Positions 1 to 18,285 of a stretch of 64,000 nt of DNA are shown here, piece by piece. Made by a program: the position numbers and the translations under genes. Numbering within the stretch: position 1 is the first letter of the stretch; the number at the start of each line of letters is the position of its first letter. The DNA comes from Marsupella aquatica (taxonomy: Eukaryota; Marchantiophyta), in contig OZ316895.1 in the NCBI GenBank assembly GCA_973895155.1, forward strand, positions 16,864,001 through 16,928,000, written 5' to 3'. Below the pieces are notes generated by a model. It saw only the letters and a list, made by a program, of their open reading frames with translations. It searched no databases and was not told the DNA's origin.

Positions 1-1807
1 CTACTCGAGCCATCTAATCAGCAACCATGTAATTGTTACAATAAACGCACCGTCCTTCAACATAAGAATTGAAAACTGTTAGAATTATGTGCTATGTGAT
101 CTCCACAACGGCGAGGAAATTCTACGCAGGGCCCCACTTGATTCATAGACAGGTCGTTGCTTCTAATCTTTCCTCCCTTTCATGTGTGACGAAGGGGTTT
201 AGTTGTTCTGTGTTGGCTGGGAAAAAAGGAAAAAGGAAACTTCCAATTTCTACCCAATACAGGTTGTATGCAATGAGCCTTCCATTCGGCTCATAAAATC
301 AACTACCTGTAGTGCTGGGACACTGCGCCATGCAACTGCGTGGTTCACTTTTTCAGTAAGTTTTCTAAAGAACTCAACTAAAAAATACAGAAGCAGCTTG
401 TTGGTGAGCAGTGTCATCCAGCTCTACTGTAAGGTACAGTACTGGAGGAAAAGTACGTGCAGTCAGTTGACAAAGATATGGCTTCCAAGTACAAGTCCAC
501 TTTTCACATTAAAGAAAGGTGAGCAAGTCTATGCGAGGTCAATGCATTGTCAAGCGTAACAGATATTCCCACTTCACTCTGCTTGCGTGTATTAGCTTCC
601 AAGTCCCTACCAGCTCATGAGGCTGGCAGACTATCGAATGTTTGGTCCTCTCTCCGGACTTTTTCCAATTTCCACGCTTTTTTCTTTGTACTTTGCTGGC
701 ATTTTTTAGACAAATTAGTTCTTTCTTTCATCCACTGCATAAAAAGGAGCGCTAACTTCAACTCTTTCCAGATCCTCTTTCACCTGCAGCGATTAGACAC
801 TCCAATATAAGCCAGTTCCTACAAGAATCAATATTAGTGACGCTCTCATATTTTGGTTCATCTTAGGCTTTTGTTCTGATCAATCAAACGTCTCAGTAGT
901 AGTCTCACTTCAAACTGCGTCACCATTATTGTAGATGTGGACCATCTGGACTTCATAATGTTTTTAATCATCACCATGCCAACTATATCTATAAGTCCAC
1001 TTCAAGTTTTAACACTGGCCCATGAACGTTGAGTTCAATGGCACACCTACTGCAAAGAGGGACGTGCAAAGTGCTCCGTGATTATTATTTATTTTGGTGC
1101 TCCATGATTGATTCCACTGTCGTATGGTCCCACAGTACGTCAAGACCGTTTTGTTGTGTGAACAAAATTGACAAGGCTTTCTCCTCCGCCAACCATCATT
1201 GAATTATACCTCTTGTCCTTCAGACACATTGGCTGACGCTTCCCATATTGTCAAAGCATGACCAAACGTCCACGTGATAGAGTAGACTACTCTGGCAGCA
1301 CGGCAGAATATCTAAAATTGTAAATAATAATGTCTAGAATGGACCTCAAATGGTATCATCAACTTGAATTAGGTGATAATCTCTAAGTTAACAAATTACC
1401 ACAGTTCTAGAAAGAAATTCAGATCTTCGAACACCTTTAAGTGAGGACCACTGGCCAGAACGTAGAACACAGGAAAATATTGCTGCCACTCGACATTCTT
1501 AGAAAATCGATGGCAGGGTAGGAGCAGACACTAGCCAAAAGGGGCCAGCTCTCTTCTCATGTATCCCCTCTCCAATCTCCATTTCAAAATCTTATCAAAA
1601 CTGACTGGATACATGTGCTTACAATTGTTCTTTGCTTGACTTCGATACATTTGCTCTAGAGGGATGAATTCCGTTTGGACAATCTATCTATTGAAGCATC
1701 AGACATGAGTCATTTCGTTGGCAAGGCAAATTGGAAGAGAAGGACAAGGGGATAGAATTCTGCTTTCGAGTCAGTTTCCAGTCACCGGAACACAATTTTC
1801 AATCTGG
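1..1807. other. No gene recognised
   Basis: I see no exon with convincing splice sites or family motifs here. The open frames are short, lack conserved motifs and mostly lack an ATG start. A segment around 535-650 loosely resembles one around 19005-19095 (shared words such as GTCAATGCAT and GCTTCCAAGT), which suggests an old dispersed repeat. Confidence 0.5.
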
Positions 1808-2110
1808 TCACCAGTAATCGCCACAAGAACATATGCCATCTTTAAAATGATGAAAGCGATTGACGTCCCTGGCTACAATCTCGCGCCCAGTCAGCTTGGA
1901 GATAAACTTGGTTGCAGTATGGCAATCTGAACACACCCAAAGGTTCTTCCATACACGAACTGGTTTTCCCCGTGGTATCTGCATAAGTCCATAAGCAATA
2001 GCCAACTTCTCACTATGAGAGCATAGTGCTAGTTCTTTATCCTCATTGATGTCATGCAACACAAGTCGGGTATCTGGAATCCATCCACCCAAAGTGCTTT
2101 CCTTGTCATA
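1808..2110 (-). pseudogene. Orphan DYW deaminase domain, C-terminal relic of a PPR protein
   Basis: The reading frame encodes the C-terminal part of a DYW-type pentatricopeptide repeat protein, the family that edits C to U in organelle transcripts. Visible are the HSE zinc/catalytic motif (HxE), the downstream CSDC pair (CxxC), the second zinc site built from HH and CSC near the end, and the terminal residues D-Y-W followed at once by a stop, exactly as in intact family members. Upstream the frame hits a TAA at 2111-2113, no in-frame ATG exists, and no PPR or E motifs are seen further up on this strand, although these proteins normally carry many 35-residue repeats. The residues needed for deamination are all retained. 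I read it as a truncated gene copy; a terminal exon of a distant gene is less likely because these genes are usually intronless. Confidence 0.8.
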
Positions 2111-2113
2111 TTA

Positions 2114-5100
2114 TGATTGAACTCACGTGCCTGGGCTTCCCCTGTCAGCATCACAACCCATGTCAGCATCACAAACCATGATCAGACCTCCAGGATTTCC
2201 ACGAGGTGCAATGAATTTGTGTTTATTTCTTAAGGACTATATCTCACAACGATATTTCTACAATAAAATGTTAACAGTCCTACGGCTAGGATGCATGCCT
2301 ACCTCCGTCGAAAGATGTATTTTCTTGTCTACTTTGCTCTGCAGTGACCTTTTGTACAGATAACTTGCAAAAGTAATATGACTCCTTTTCAATTGAGAGT
2401 AACGGCTATCTGTCAAGAATTACTGAATAGATGTTAGAATAGAATACTCCAATGACTGTGAAAGGAATATCCAGGTAGTTCCAAGTCTCAAGAAACTCGT
2501 TCATACTCCGGTATTTCACTGTAAGCAAAGAAAGGACGTAGTCAAGGGCCTATCGAATTGGCACTAAAAACTGTTTTAATCAGTCACATGATATCCTTGG
2601 TTTGTTCGTAAAATGGACTCTTAGGGCACCTTGACAGGCGTTCATTTCTAAGTTGCCTTCACTGTCTGATTGCAACCTGGCTGGCAGATCTCAGGTTTTA
2701 AAACGAAACTACAATTCAGAAATAAAGCCTATCCAGCATACTTTAGATTGGCTTTATAGAATCCATTGAGAGTACACACATATGCCATAAATGTGACAGC
2801 GTCCCCCTCCCTGTGCTTCCTTAGAGATGAAAAAAATAAGCAAACTTAACCTCAAGTCCTCATCACATAAGTCTCATAGCAGGAATTCATGCGCCTGCAA
2901 ATGTCACACTGTGGTGCTGGAACACGGGTTTTTGTTTTAAAGTAGGTAATCACGACGTTGAAATCGCTGTTCAGACTTATTACCTGAAGGCCTTGTAAAG
3001 GAACAATGGCTGGTGCCAATCAAACCGGAAGATGAAGGGTGAGCTCTGCATATATTGGTATGGCTGGTGCAATACCAGTCAAACGTCTTTATTGAGAATG
3101 TATTCAAGGTCGCTTGGACACATCATAATCCAACAAAATCACATGAATCCAAAATTAATCATACCTGGCTGTGGAGTGTTGCCTAAAACGGTCCATATTC
3201 AAAATTTCCATCCAGTCAGCTCCTGTTGCGTGCCGGGACATACATGGCCTAATCGTACAGTTGTGAAAAATATTATCTTACCTGTTGACAAACATTCAAA
3301 TCAGTCCAAAGTAGTGTAATCTTGCAGAGCCCTCACATTTCAAGGCTCGTCTTTCTGTGCCCCTCGACTAATGAAAGAAAATTCACCAGGCGAAGGCTCT
3401 GTTGGGGAAACCTTACCGGGGCAGAGAAATCTAAGCTCAACGTAACAGTTGGAGGTACCCCTAGAAGCATAGCAGTTCTCCAAGATCTCTTCATCCTGTA
3501 TTAAGAATAAAGATTGCTGTACTCTTTCAAGAATTAATCCCAGCTTTGCCATCCAAACTTGAGAATCAAAACCACAAGTTTTATTGGAGTATGACAAATT
3601 CTCCCTTTCAACTCCCAAAGCAACCACCGCCGTACCTGCACGTTGCCCTCTGAAAAACTTTGGTGCAAGTGCGCTTGTTTATTGCCATCCAAGAAAGAAC
3701 CATTTCGAACCAAATTGACCTGCATACCACAAAGAAAAATTGACGACATTTATTCAAAGAAGAACTTGTGTACGAGTGATATGCAGTAAGTAGCAAATTG
3801 GGCAGCGGGCTCGACAATTCATTCAACAACTAGTTGATGCAATTGGGCACAAAATGATCTAGATTATGATGGCCATTAAAAGAAGCTCCGAACCGAACAT
3901 ATGGTTAATAGTTTAACATGTCTGAAAATGTAAGGCAAATGCAATTTATTGCAGGCAGTAGGAGGCGTCATCCAAAAATTGAGCAGGAGTTGAAGCAGGA
4001 TGGGGAGACGAAGAATTATCCCGGGGTGAAAAAGAGACACTGTCTCGCTTCCTTGGGCACTAAGAGTTCAGAAGTATTATGGCCCAGCAATTTAGGGTTG
4101 AAACGCAGAAGAATATCGAGTATAGCAAGGGGGCTCTACTAGGAATTCTCTGCCAAACGAAATCGCGAGAGGCCGTGTAAAAGTGGTAACGCAAACCTAA
4201 CAGGGCTCGTCAGCATGAAGCTACACACAGCTCGGTGTAAGCTCCCCGAAAGCAAATAAAGCAACATTAAATAATGAGCTACCACGAGTTAGCAGATTGC
4301 GAATGCTAGAAGCATTGTCAGCTTGGGACGGCCCAGAATTAGAGATAGCCACCGGGGAATTCCTTGGATTCATGTAGAGATCTGGGTGAAGAGGAGGTGG
4401 AACCCTGAGAAGACAGCAGTGTAAAACCGTGATCTGTCACTCGAGGTCTTTCGCACAAACCTTGATCTGTCACTTGCAATTCAGCTGACTGAGCCGAGAT
4501 AAATGAGCTTAACTGAGCTATTCCAAACCGGACTGGGATTCGACTGGAGATTGGTTGCCTCCGTCTTAAACAGTCTCCGAAAAACAGTGTCGCCGTTGAT
4601 CCAATTGAGATGCGGTAAAAGAAGAGATCTGAATGCTGAGCTGAGGATTCTCAATAGCCACAATGATCTGCATCACTCAGAGAAGACTTAAATCAAAATC
4701 AAACTAAGATTCCGTAGTCGTCTGAGACAATACATCCAGAGTTCGCGACTCTTCAATTGTCTCAAGAGTAGATTGATTGGCAGGAAGACGACATGTAAAG
4801 TATCGCCATGACAACCCGGTCAAATAAAATTAATGTGCAAAAGCCCTCCGAAATAACTGCAAACTCGTCAGAGGTAGAAGTTGCTTGTCCCAGCTCATCA
4901 ATTCAACCCGCGGCTTAGATATTGAATCAAATATTGCTCTCTCTATCGTCTGTGTCATGAAAGTTCTTGAATTAAGCTCCATGTTTACTCCCGGTGAAAT
5001 GGCGAAAGAAGGAGAAGTTGGCAGGGACCAAGCATCCAATGTGAGCTACCAAGCAGGAGATTGGTAGCCTCTGTCAGGAAGGAATGTATTGTTCAGCAAC

Positions 5101-5294
5101 AGTCGTTGGAGGTTCTGCCTGCCAGACCTTGATATCTCCCAGCTTCAATTACCAGAGCTACGCTCGCTGAAAATTCAGGCCTGTTGTTGCATTTCGTGCC
5201 TTTGTTGATAGAAAATTCGCAACTGAGTTTAGCCTCGTAATTCTCAGAGACAAGCTTTCCTACATTGTGTCGAAGTAGTGCTCAAATTAATTAA
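2114..5294. other. No gene recognised
   Basis: Only short open frames on both strands, none with a recognisable motif or plausible exon structure. No terminal repeats or tandem arrays were noticed. Confidence 0.45.
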
Positions 5295-5495
5295 CCTCGA
5301 GGTTGTTAACCCCACCAAGTATCAGTGATTCCCATGGGTAACAAGCCTTGAGGTTGTTAACTAAACCAATTATCAGTCACTCCCATGGCTAACTGGCGTC
5401 GAGGTTGTTAACCCCACCCATTATCAGTCAATGTTATTAACCCCATCAATTAGGAACTCCAATGTTATTAGCCCCATCAATTATGAGGCACTCCG
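5295..5495. repeat. Short tandem repeats, 51-bp unit followed by 30-bp unit
   Basis: Three copies of a 51-bp unit begin at about 5295, 5346 and 5397 (core GAGGTTGTTAAC then TATCAGT and CCCATGG). They are followed by two copies of a 30-bp unit beginning near 5431 and 5461 (core ATGTTATTA then CCCCATCAATTA). Copies are imperfect. Confidence 0.8.
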
Positions 5496-5580
5496 CACTC
5501 TGCACTCTGCAGTCAGCAGTCTAGTCTGGTTTAAATTAGAAAACTATTTCAGGTACTTCCACCAGTCACTCCCATTTTCT

Positions 5581-5775
5581 GGGCTGACTTTGCTGAATGA
5601 CTTTCTCATTTTGCACCTCTCCTAGTTGCCAAAATTAAATTTTCACTCGGCTGACCTTGCTGAGTCACTTTGTAACTCTATGGCCGGGTTGAATGAAAAT
5701 TTCTAGGGGGAAGGTTTATCTCGGCTGACCTTGCCGAGCCACTTTTTCAACTCAGTGGCCCTGTTGAATAGGAAG
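5581..5775. repeat. Degenerate tandem repeat with CGGCTGACCTTGC core
   Basis: Copies begin near 5581 (weak), 5648 and 5722. The last two share the core CGGCTGACCTTGC and the end GTTGAAT with several substitutions between them. Confidence 0.65.
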
Positions 5776-8016
5776 GTTCCATATGCCAATCACTGATTGG
5801 TGTGACTGAGAAATGATGGGGTTGCAACAATTGTTAACCTCCCTTGTGGTATACAACTATGCCAGACCCAATGCATTGATGTTTTTTGTGAACTCCCTTG
5901 CTACACAGGTATTTAAAGCCAAATTAAGGGTGACAACAATTTAGGGCAAGTTCACATTACTCATAAAAGAAACAGCCAGTGAGACACTGAAAAGCAACTA
6001 GCAAGGTGAGCAGACAAGAGTCACCCGAACTTCTCTGTAAGCTAGGACTTTGTGTCCTGCCCCACTCTGTGTGAACGCCTAAAGTCCCATCTCTCATGCT
6101 GCCCCATAAAATGGAAGTTTCCTGAAGTCTCCATACAAATTGAAAACGCAAGATCTCATTCTGGCCATCCGGTTTATCCTTTGAGTTTTTTGGGCCGTTC
6201 GATTCGGGAAATGTGCCACAAAATGCAAGCAAGGAGGGGGAGCGGGCGGATGGAGATACATGATTGTACAGGTATTGGGGCAGGCAGAGTACACACTGAT
6301 ACAAACTGGTAAGTTGGTACAGAAAAGGACAGTGTAATACCTCCCCAAATAGTATGGTGTGATGGGAAGTATAGGGAGGTCAGTTGTTAGTGAAAACTAC
6401 TATTTGACTTCACTACAATTTGACATGAATTGGGCAAGTTTTTTCTTTGAAGTATTTTTTTCATTAAACAGTAGAAATCACTTATTTTATGTGGTAATCT
6501 GTTACCTTAGAAATTCATCTTCTTGTTGCTCTCAAGATTCTGCGCCTACTCTCTTGGATCAGCTCTTGGTAGGAGGAAAACCTATCCCAACATCCAGCTC
6601 TCAAATTTGCAGGCCAGAAAAAGGAGTAGAAAGATAGTTGCATTGGCTGGACAAGGAGAAGGAGCAACAATGGCAAACAATCAAGTATTAGGTGCAGCAG
6701 CAACAGCAAGGGCTGTAGTTATGGATTATTATGGCTGTCCAGATGTTGTGTTTGTAACCTTAGCTGCACACGAATACCACTCTGCCATCGTTTGTTGGGC
6801 TCTCTTCTATCCCAACATTGTCTACCAGTCCTACAGGCAAGATTTTTCAAACCTGGGTACTCTTTCTTACCTTCCCCTGGGGGCCAGTAAACTTGATAAT
6901 CATTCCCTGACCTCGAGTGAGTCTCTCGTTGCTGTAAACTCTTCATTTTGCTGTTGAGTTTCAATTATTTTGGTGTGAAATTAGGTTGGCTGCTTATTTC
7001 CAATGAAGTGTGAGAGGCCTAAATTGTGAACCATAATCTGCGGTATAAGTATCAAGGTTATCCGCCTTGACATCAACAGACACTGACAACCAAATACTCT
7101 CGCAAATACTAATTGACCCTGAACAAAGCTTTGACAAGTCTGTGAGGAACAGACAGTACTTCACATGGATTCACCTCAAATTTACTCCCTTACTAGTACA
7201 AACTAGAGAATGCATGTTGAGATCCTCTTGGGTGGATTAGATGTCTCAGTGATGAATTTAAACTTAGTGATCTCATCAAACTCTTGCTTGGGTTTTAGTT
7301 TAACTGGGGGAATCCTGGTGGAAATCTAATTGGTTTAGATTTATGAAGTATGGAGAACCAAACATAGGCTGGCAATTATCCAAAGCTAGACTTAGGGCCC
7401 CAATTTCCTCAAAAGTTGTAAACAAATGTAGGAGTAGATAGCAAAATCGTGCATTGCTGATTTCTGTGTTCATTTCTCTAATGAGATACTAATATTGGGC
7501 TTTGGATACTTTGACAGCATCTCAGAATATAAGACTTGAAGGTTAAGGGTGTGGATGGATGCTACCTCATAGATTTTGCATGCCCTAAAGCATAATATAA
7601 TTCTCAGCAATGAAGTATTTGTATGACTTTTAGGGAGACCAGGCAATGCATGCATAGCCTCAAGGAGCAATTATATGTTACACAATGGTAATAGTCCCAA
7701 AATTTTGCGCTCTGACCTTAAATCAAGCCAGAGAGTTATAATGCACCATGATACCCTGTATTTGATCAATTTAAAGGACTGTCATAGTATCTCTCCTTAG
7801 CATCTTGAACTCTTCAGGTTCCCAGTTTCTTTCCTATCTTTGAATGATTGATGTTCAAGGTTTGAACTCTCTGTTTGAGATACTTGACATCATTTAAAGT
7901 TATCAAGAGGAAGACCAGTCATTAAGTTTATGGGAAGCAACGGCATAGTGTCACGTCTAGCCTGTGACCCCTTCTGCAATACCCCTTATAATCGTGGTCT
8001 GCTCCCTATTTTTCAG
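5776..8016. other. No firm gene; one unassigned open frame
   Basis: An open frame with an ATG at 6670 runs to 6957 (about 95 codons) on the plus strand. It has no motif I recognise and no clear splice context, so I do not call it a gene. The rest shows only short chance frames. Confidence 0.35.
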
Positions 8017-8094
8017 GTACCGGTGGATGTCCTGCTTGGAAGATTGGGAGTGGATCTTATATCCGTAGAAGTGCTTGAGAGGCTTGTTCAGGAG
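8017..8094 (+). other. Candidate internal exon of unknown gene
   Basis: A 78-nt segment is bounded by a good acceptor (pyrimidine tract then CAG) and a good donor (GTAAGA) and is open in phase 0, encoding 26 residues with an even mix of hydrophobic and charged residues (it begins VPVDVLLGRLGVDL). A second open frame at 8522-8893 ends in TAA and could belong to the same transcript, but I could not link the two by splice sites. I do not recognise the protein. It may be a small exon of an unidentified gene or a chance frame. Confidence 0.3.
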
Positions 8095-8894
8095 GTAAGA
8101 GCTAAACAAAATCCTGGATTTGTACATTACTCTAGTCAGTTTGTTACATTCTATGTTGGCTTGTCAGTTGAAACTAACCATAACCAAATGGAAACAAACA
8201 ATTCATTTCCATACTAACCAATTGGAGCAACATATGGTCAATACCATGCTACCTAGGTTGTTTCCTTGTGGGACTACTGAATGATGATCTGACTTGACCT
8301 ACCCTGTTCGTAGTTCCAGTCCAATATGTGTAGCCTTCTTAATGTGCAAGACAGTGAGAACATTAGACTAGAAAAGAGCTTCAGGATCTGACTTGAGGAG
8401 GTGGCGATCATGGTAGATCTGTGCCGTGCCCGTTGTTTGACAGAGAGCAGCACTCGCTCCTGAAATCCATGCACAATGTAGTCTTGCAAGAAATCGGGGA
8501 GAAAATAGAACTTTTGAATGTGTGGATTGTGCCGTGGTACCCATCACAAAGGCATTTTTCCATGGCGGCTATGAGCGTTCCCCATCAAATACTGATCGAA
8601 GACCAAAGGCTCCAGACATTATCGATATTTTACGAGATGGATTGAAGTCTACAACACCTCACCATTGTCCCCCATTGTCATCAAGGTCGTTACCTGCCTT
8701 CATTGAGCACAATGCTAGGGAACCAAGGATAGTGAGAGAACAATTGGGGATTTCAACAAGGCCCGATGTGCAACTGGCACCGATCCAGGTCCCTCAGGTC
8801 CTCTCTGACCTCAAGAGCACTGTCCAAATCTTAATTCCTAGGATCATCTTCAACCCACAAATTCCGCATGAAGTACAGGATTCATTCATATAAG

Positions 8895-10870
8895 AGACTC
8901 AACATCTTTCTTGTCGCACCATGTAATTGATTTATTCCTTCACAATACGGCACAGACTTGGATTGCGTTAAGTTAAGAAAGAGAACAATGGACTATAATA
9001 TTAGTTTCATGAATGGAACAGCAGACTCCGTCCCCAATTTGCTCATCCAATCAATCGCTACAAGTAGTCCATTCCCAAGCCGGCCATTCTGTCCTAAGAG
9101 TCACAGGGAGAGCAATTTTCTTATTGAGCCATCAGACGATCTTTGTCTTCTTTCTGTTACTGAAGTGTGTGACGATTGGACCAGTCACGTGGAGATACAG
9201 TCTGCCAAAGTTGCTCGCAATATTCGCAAGAAGAAAAAGAAGAGCTCTAACGTTTTTCAGAAGTGCTACAACCTCATCAACGACCAATTTGGAGGCGAGA
9301 TGGCTCAAAAGCAATCTAAGAATACGTGAGAAACACCTTGAGATGATGCCCCTGGCCATTTGATTTCCTACCTACACATGGTGTCTGGTGCTAACATGGA
9401 ATTGTTAGTAAGATTATTAACAACACAGCTAGCTCGTGTTTGAATGATACATTCCAAATAGTTTGATTGCTCTTCTTGGCATACACTACCTTAGTTAGTG
9501 TTGGGTGATGCATTGACAGCATTTGCAAAAGTTTTTGAGCCATGCACACTTCTTGGGAAAAATGTTTACGTGGAATATGTGTAGAAATGATGCTTCATTG
9601 CAAAGGAATATGAAATTTAATGCAATTGCAAGTTTGTTTGGAATTTGTTTTGGGGTAGTTGAGCTGTTTGAAAAACATCCTGAAATTCTGAATCATGCAA
9701 GCATGTTTAGCCCAGTGTCAACAAACACTAAATTAGTTTTTGTAGACATTGATCTCTTAATATATATTTATTAGGCCCAACCAGGCCTACTAAAGAGTGA
9801 TACTCACTTAGTTGTAAGCTTTGACATAATAATGAATTTTACAACAGAGATATGAGTTCATTCAAATGAACATGAAGCATTGTACAAGTGAGAAATCAGT
9901 AGGTCATAAGTATCTAATTGGACATGGAGATGTTAATGTAAAATCTGCATCCAAATTTGTAATTCCAATCATCGGGAAATCATCAGAAATGTCTCAAAGT
10001 CCTTGGGTTTAATATGCATGTGCTTGATCTGAGAATTACACTTATCTCGTTTGAACTACAAAATCTGTTGTGCACTTTCACTGGATTGAGTATCATCAGT
10101 CTATTGTCAATATCTTTATCTGTTGCAATGTGTTAGGTCATTTAATTTTACGACCATTATAAATATAATTATTGATTTCTGCAATCATCACAAATTGAAT
10201 TGTTTCAAACTATTAAAGTGTCTTTACTAATTTGTTTTCATTTTCTTTCTGCTGGAAGTTTTTGTTTTCTAGTTAAATGGCACAATTGTACTAAGGTCCT
10301 AAATTTGGATGAAGCAAACTTCCATTGGACATAATTATTTTGTCATATTGATAAAAAGTGGATGATAAGATTTTCTCACTGAACAATATTGCAACAATTA
10401 GCAATTCCCAATTGAGCCAACTGAATGCTCTAAGAGGATATATCAGTGTTCGTCAATCTAAAAAGGCAAAAACCAAAGGTTTCACATCAAGAGTCTCTAG
10501 AATGGATTTTTTACACAAAATTGGTAGCTCAGTTAGATGGAAACCAACTACACGCGGTAGGATACACAGCAGTTGTAACTCAACGAGACTGATTGCTTAG
10601 CTCAAGGGAGCTTGAATGGGGTTTAGCTAAATATTGTCAGTCCCTGTACTGCAAATTGCGAGGCTACTCTGATTCTGTGAAAACCAAAGTCAGTGATTGA
10701 ATTGTGTTGATGTCGGAGCTAAATAACATCATCATAAGAACAATGCAAGATTTATTGATCTGGCGTAGTTTTTTTCATTCCACACCTTGCCTGCAGTCTA
10801 GTAGTCTAAGCATTGTCAATCCCAGCAATCTAATGCTCAAACATCTGGTGTCTTGTGTACTAGCAGCAGC
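8895..10870. other. No gene recognised; probable 5' flank of the TTLL9-type gene
   Basis: AT-rich sequence with only short frames. The start codon and first exon(s) of the downstream TTLL9-type gene probably lie here, because the first conserved exon at 10871 is open upstream to a TAG at 10802-10804 without any in-frame ATG. I could not place that exon. Confidence 0.4.
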
Positions 10871-15986
<5,116 letters not shown>

Positions 15987-17489
15987 GTCTTCTGCCAAAG
16001 AAAAATAAAATCCCTGCTTTCCACATAAAGGTCAAAATGTACCTGGAACAGTTTTGTTTCATCCTAGCAGTTGACTTTCGATGATGAGTCTTGTTAGCTA
16101 CCGGTACTCAATTACAAATGATGACAAAATCTCAATCGCACAGCAGTACAATTTTGGAGACTAAGTGGCTGGCTCAGGAGTATACTAACGTGCCTTTGAG
16201 GCTCAATCAGAAGAGGAAAACTCAATGGGCCACAACTTACATTCATACATGTCAGATCCCATGGATTTCTACTATGTTCTTGGAGACAACTTGAATTGAC
16301 CAGAGGATAAAGCCGTGCTTTTGCTGGTGTCGGAACTGATCAGAAATGATCTTGAAAATCTTCACACTTATGACCAATATACCGTGTTCATGATGACCAC
16401 TAATTGTCGCATGGGCTATAGCTGCACCCCGGTTCTAAGTTTATGACAAAGTTGCCCCTTCCAAGTACCTCATCAAGGAAGCACATCTCACTGGATCGAC
16501 GAACCATAACGTCTTTTCTTCCTTCCTAAAGCTTTCCATTGTCCTTCCTTTGTCCGAAAGATGGACATCGATCAAGTGGGAATGTCTCATGACGGCTTTA
16601 AAGTACTATTAGAAGATGCAGTTTAATGTACTTGATATGCATCGTCATGAGGTTGTTTCTCAATGAAAAGATCGAACGCACCTTGCAATGCCAAAAGTTA
16701 CTCCCGAACTGAGTAAAACTGTTGAAATGAAGCCCGAGACATTGAGGAAACAGTAACTTTGTCTGACCAAGAATGGAGAGCTAAGAATCCTTTATCTGGT
16801 CTTACCTCGTGACGCGAGAAGCTGCCGGATCAAAGCATTTCGAGAGCAATATCATATCGGCATTTTGTAAAAGCTCATTGGAAATGCGAAACTCGTAGCA
16901 ACATTAGATAAGACGAGATTGAAGGTAGTTTTGGAAAGTGAACCCAGCCCTCTACATTACAGTGTGTTTACTTTAAAGACCTTAAATTCACCTACCCTGC
17001 AATTTCCGTTTATCGGAGGTCTTTCCAATGTGCGTAGAACCATTCAGGACTAAAACACCGTCAGTCGGCAATGAAAGACATCGGCACCAAAGCAACAGCC
17101 TGACCATCCAGAAAAATAGATTTTCTTTCTTCTCTGTCTCTCACACAACGTGTAAAGAATGTAACCCTGCAACCCACACCATTCAAACGCAGATCAGTCA
17201 AATGGTTTTATGCTACTTTTACCACTACTGCCAACAGTAGCAGTATCTCAGTCACTTCATTTCAAAACTGCGGGCGTCAAACTGGCATCCACCAGAGGGT
17301 TTTCCGGCAGGTTCATTGTACAGCTATAGCCCATGGCTGGAAACAACTTGAGGAATACATACTGAGGAGGTCGCACTTGCGCAGCTATGCAAGAGGCAAC
17401 TGATTAGAAGTCTCTTTAAAACTCCTATTGCGAATGCTCGTACCTGACCGCTAAGAACTGGTTAGAATGTTGGAAAGATGCAAACTTAC
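15987..17489. other. No gene recognised between convergent TTLL9-type and MaoC-type genes
   Basis: The two flanking genes face each other. The last exon(s) of the minus-strand hydratase should lie in the right part of this stretch; a frame around 17260-17375 on the minus strand is a possibility but has no decisive match. The remainder shows only short frames. Confidence 0.4.
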
Positions 17490-18053
17490 TTAGCTTGCCG
17501 CCTGAGTTTCACAATTGTACACACCTCCACTTCAGCTAGAAAAGACTGACCCACCATTAGAGGCGCTTTGAATTTCAAGTCCTGCGAGACATACACTGCC
17601 CCTGCCTGCTCCACACGCACAGAGAGAAAATCGTCAAAAGGCTCGAGCGACCTGTACAAGGAATTATCACGGACTCATCCTTTCCCTTCATGGCAAAGAA
17701 AAATAAATTGCAAGACTTACAAAGCGAGAGCCTATAATGGCTGGAAAGAGGCTGCCACAGAGCATGCCAGGTACCAGGCAAGCGTCGAAGCCTGCCTCTT
17801 GAGCTGCAGAAGCACTGACATGAATTGGGTTGGAGTCTCCGGTGAGATGAGTGTAGGACTGGACGTCATCAAAACTAAAGCAGCCCTCCTGACTGAAAAC
17901 CTTCCCTAGTCTTACTCCGCTGCCTGTGCCATCGTCGCTTACGCCCTTCTCTTTCCTTGAAAATGTTGACAAGAGCTGCGATCGCAGCAGTAGATGACCG
18001 CTTGCTTTATGAATCTCCGCTACAATCTTTCTGCTGAGACTCACACCCTTCAT
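17490..18053 (-). CDS. MaoC-like hot-dog hydratase, mitochondrial 3-hydroxyacyl-thioester dehydratase type (3' end not located)
   Basis: Such enzymes dehydrate 3-hydroxyacyl-ACP in mitochondrial fatty acid synthesis, feeding lipoate production. Exon 1 (17721-18053) begins at the ATG at 18053 with about 40 basic, Ser-rich residues that look like a mitochondrial presequence, then carries the hydratase signature YTHLTGDSNPIHV, with the catalytic Asp and His of the D-x-N-P-x-H motif, followed by GMLCGSLFPAIIGSRF. A GTAAGT donor follows. Exon 2 (17490-17605) continues with AGAVYVSQDLKFKAPLMVGQ and the EVE strand, ending at another GTAAGT donor. The C-terminal strand exon was not identified with confidence. 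A nine-codon upstream frame (ATG at 18079) ends in a TGA overlapping the main start as ATGA. Family assignment is firm; the mitochondrial HTD2-like role is inferred from length and presequence. Confidence 0.82.
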
Positions 18054-18224
18054 CGCTTCCTCATGCTTTTGTTGGCCATGTTGAAATCATCCGAGCCGAA
18101 TTCCCTCAGAAGCGCGAACAAATTCCCTCAGAAGGAACGAACAAATTTACTGACAGAGAGTCAACAAAGTACAACGAGAGAAAAAAATAAAATGATAGAA
18201 ATACATGCCCTGCTGGTAATCACC

Positions 18225-18285
18225 CATCAAAATGTGGCTGGATTCAAAATGTGGCTGGATTCATTTTCAATAATGTGGCTGGATA
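18225..18285. repeat. Short tandem TGTGGCTGGAT repeat
   Basis: Three copies of a TGTGGCTGGAT word in about 60 bp, alternating with TCAAAA or TCATTTTCAATAA spacers. It abuts the foldback element. Confidence 0.6.

Noticed and set aside
6670-6957. Protein-coding gene of 95 codons
   Set aside because: No family motif, no splice or promoter context, and length compatible with chance.
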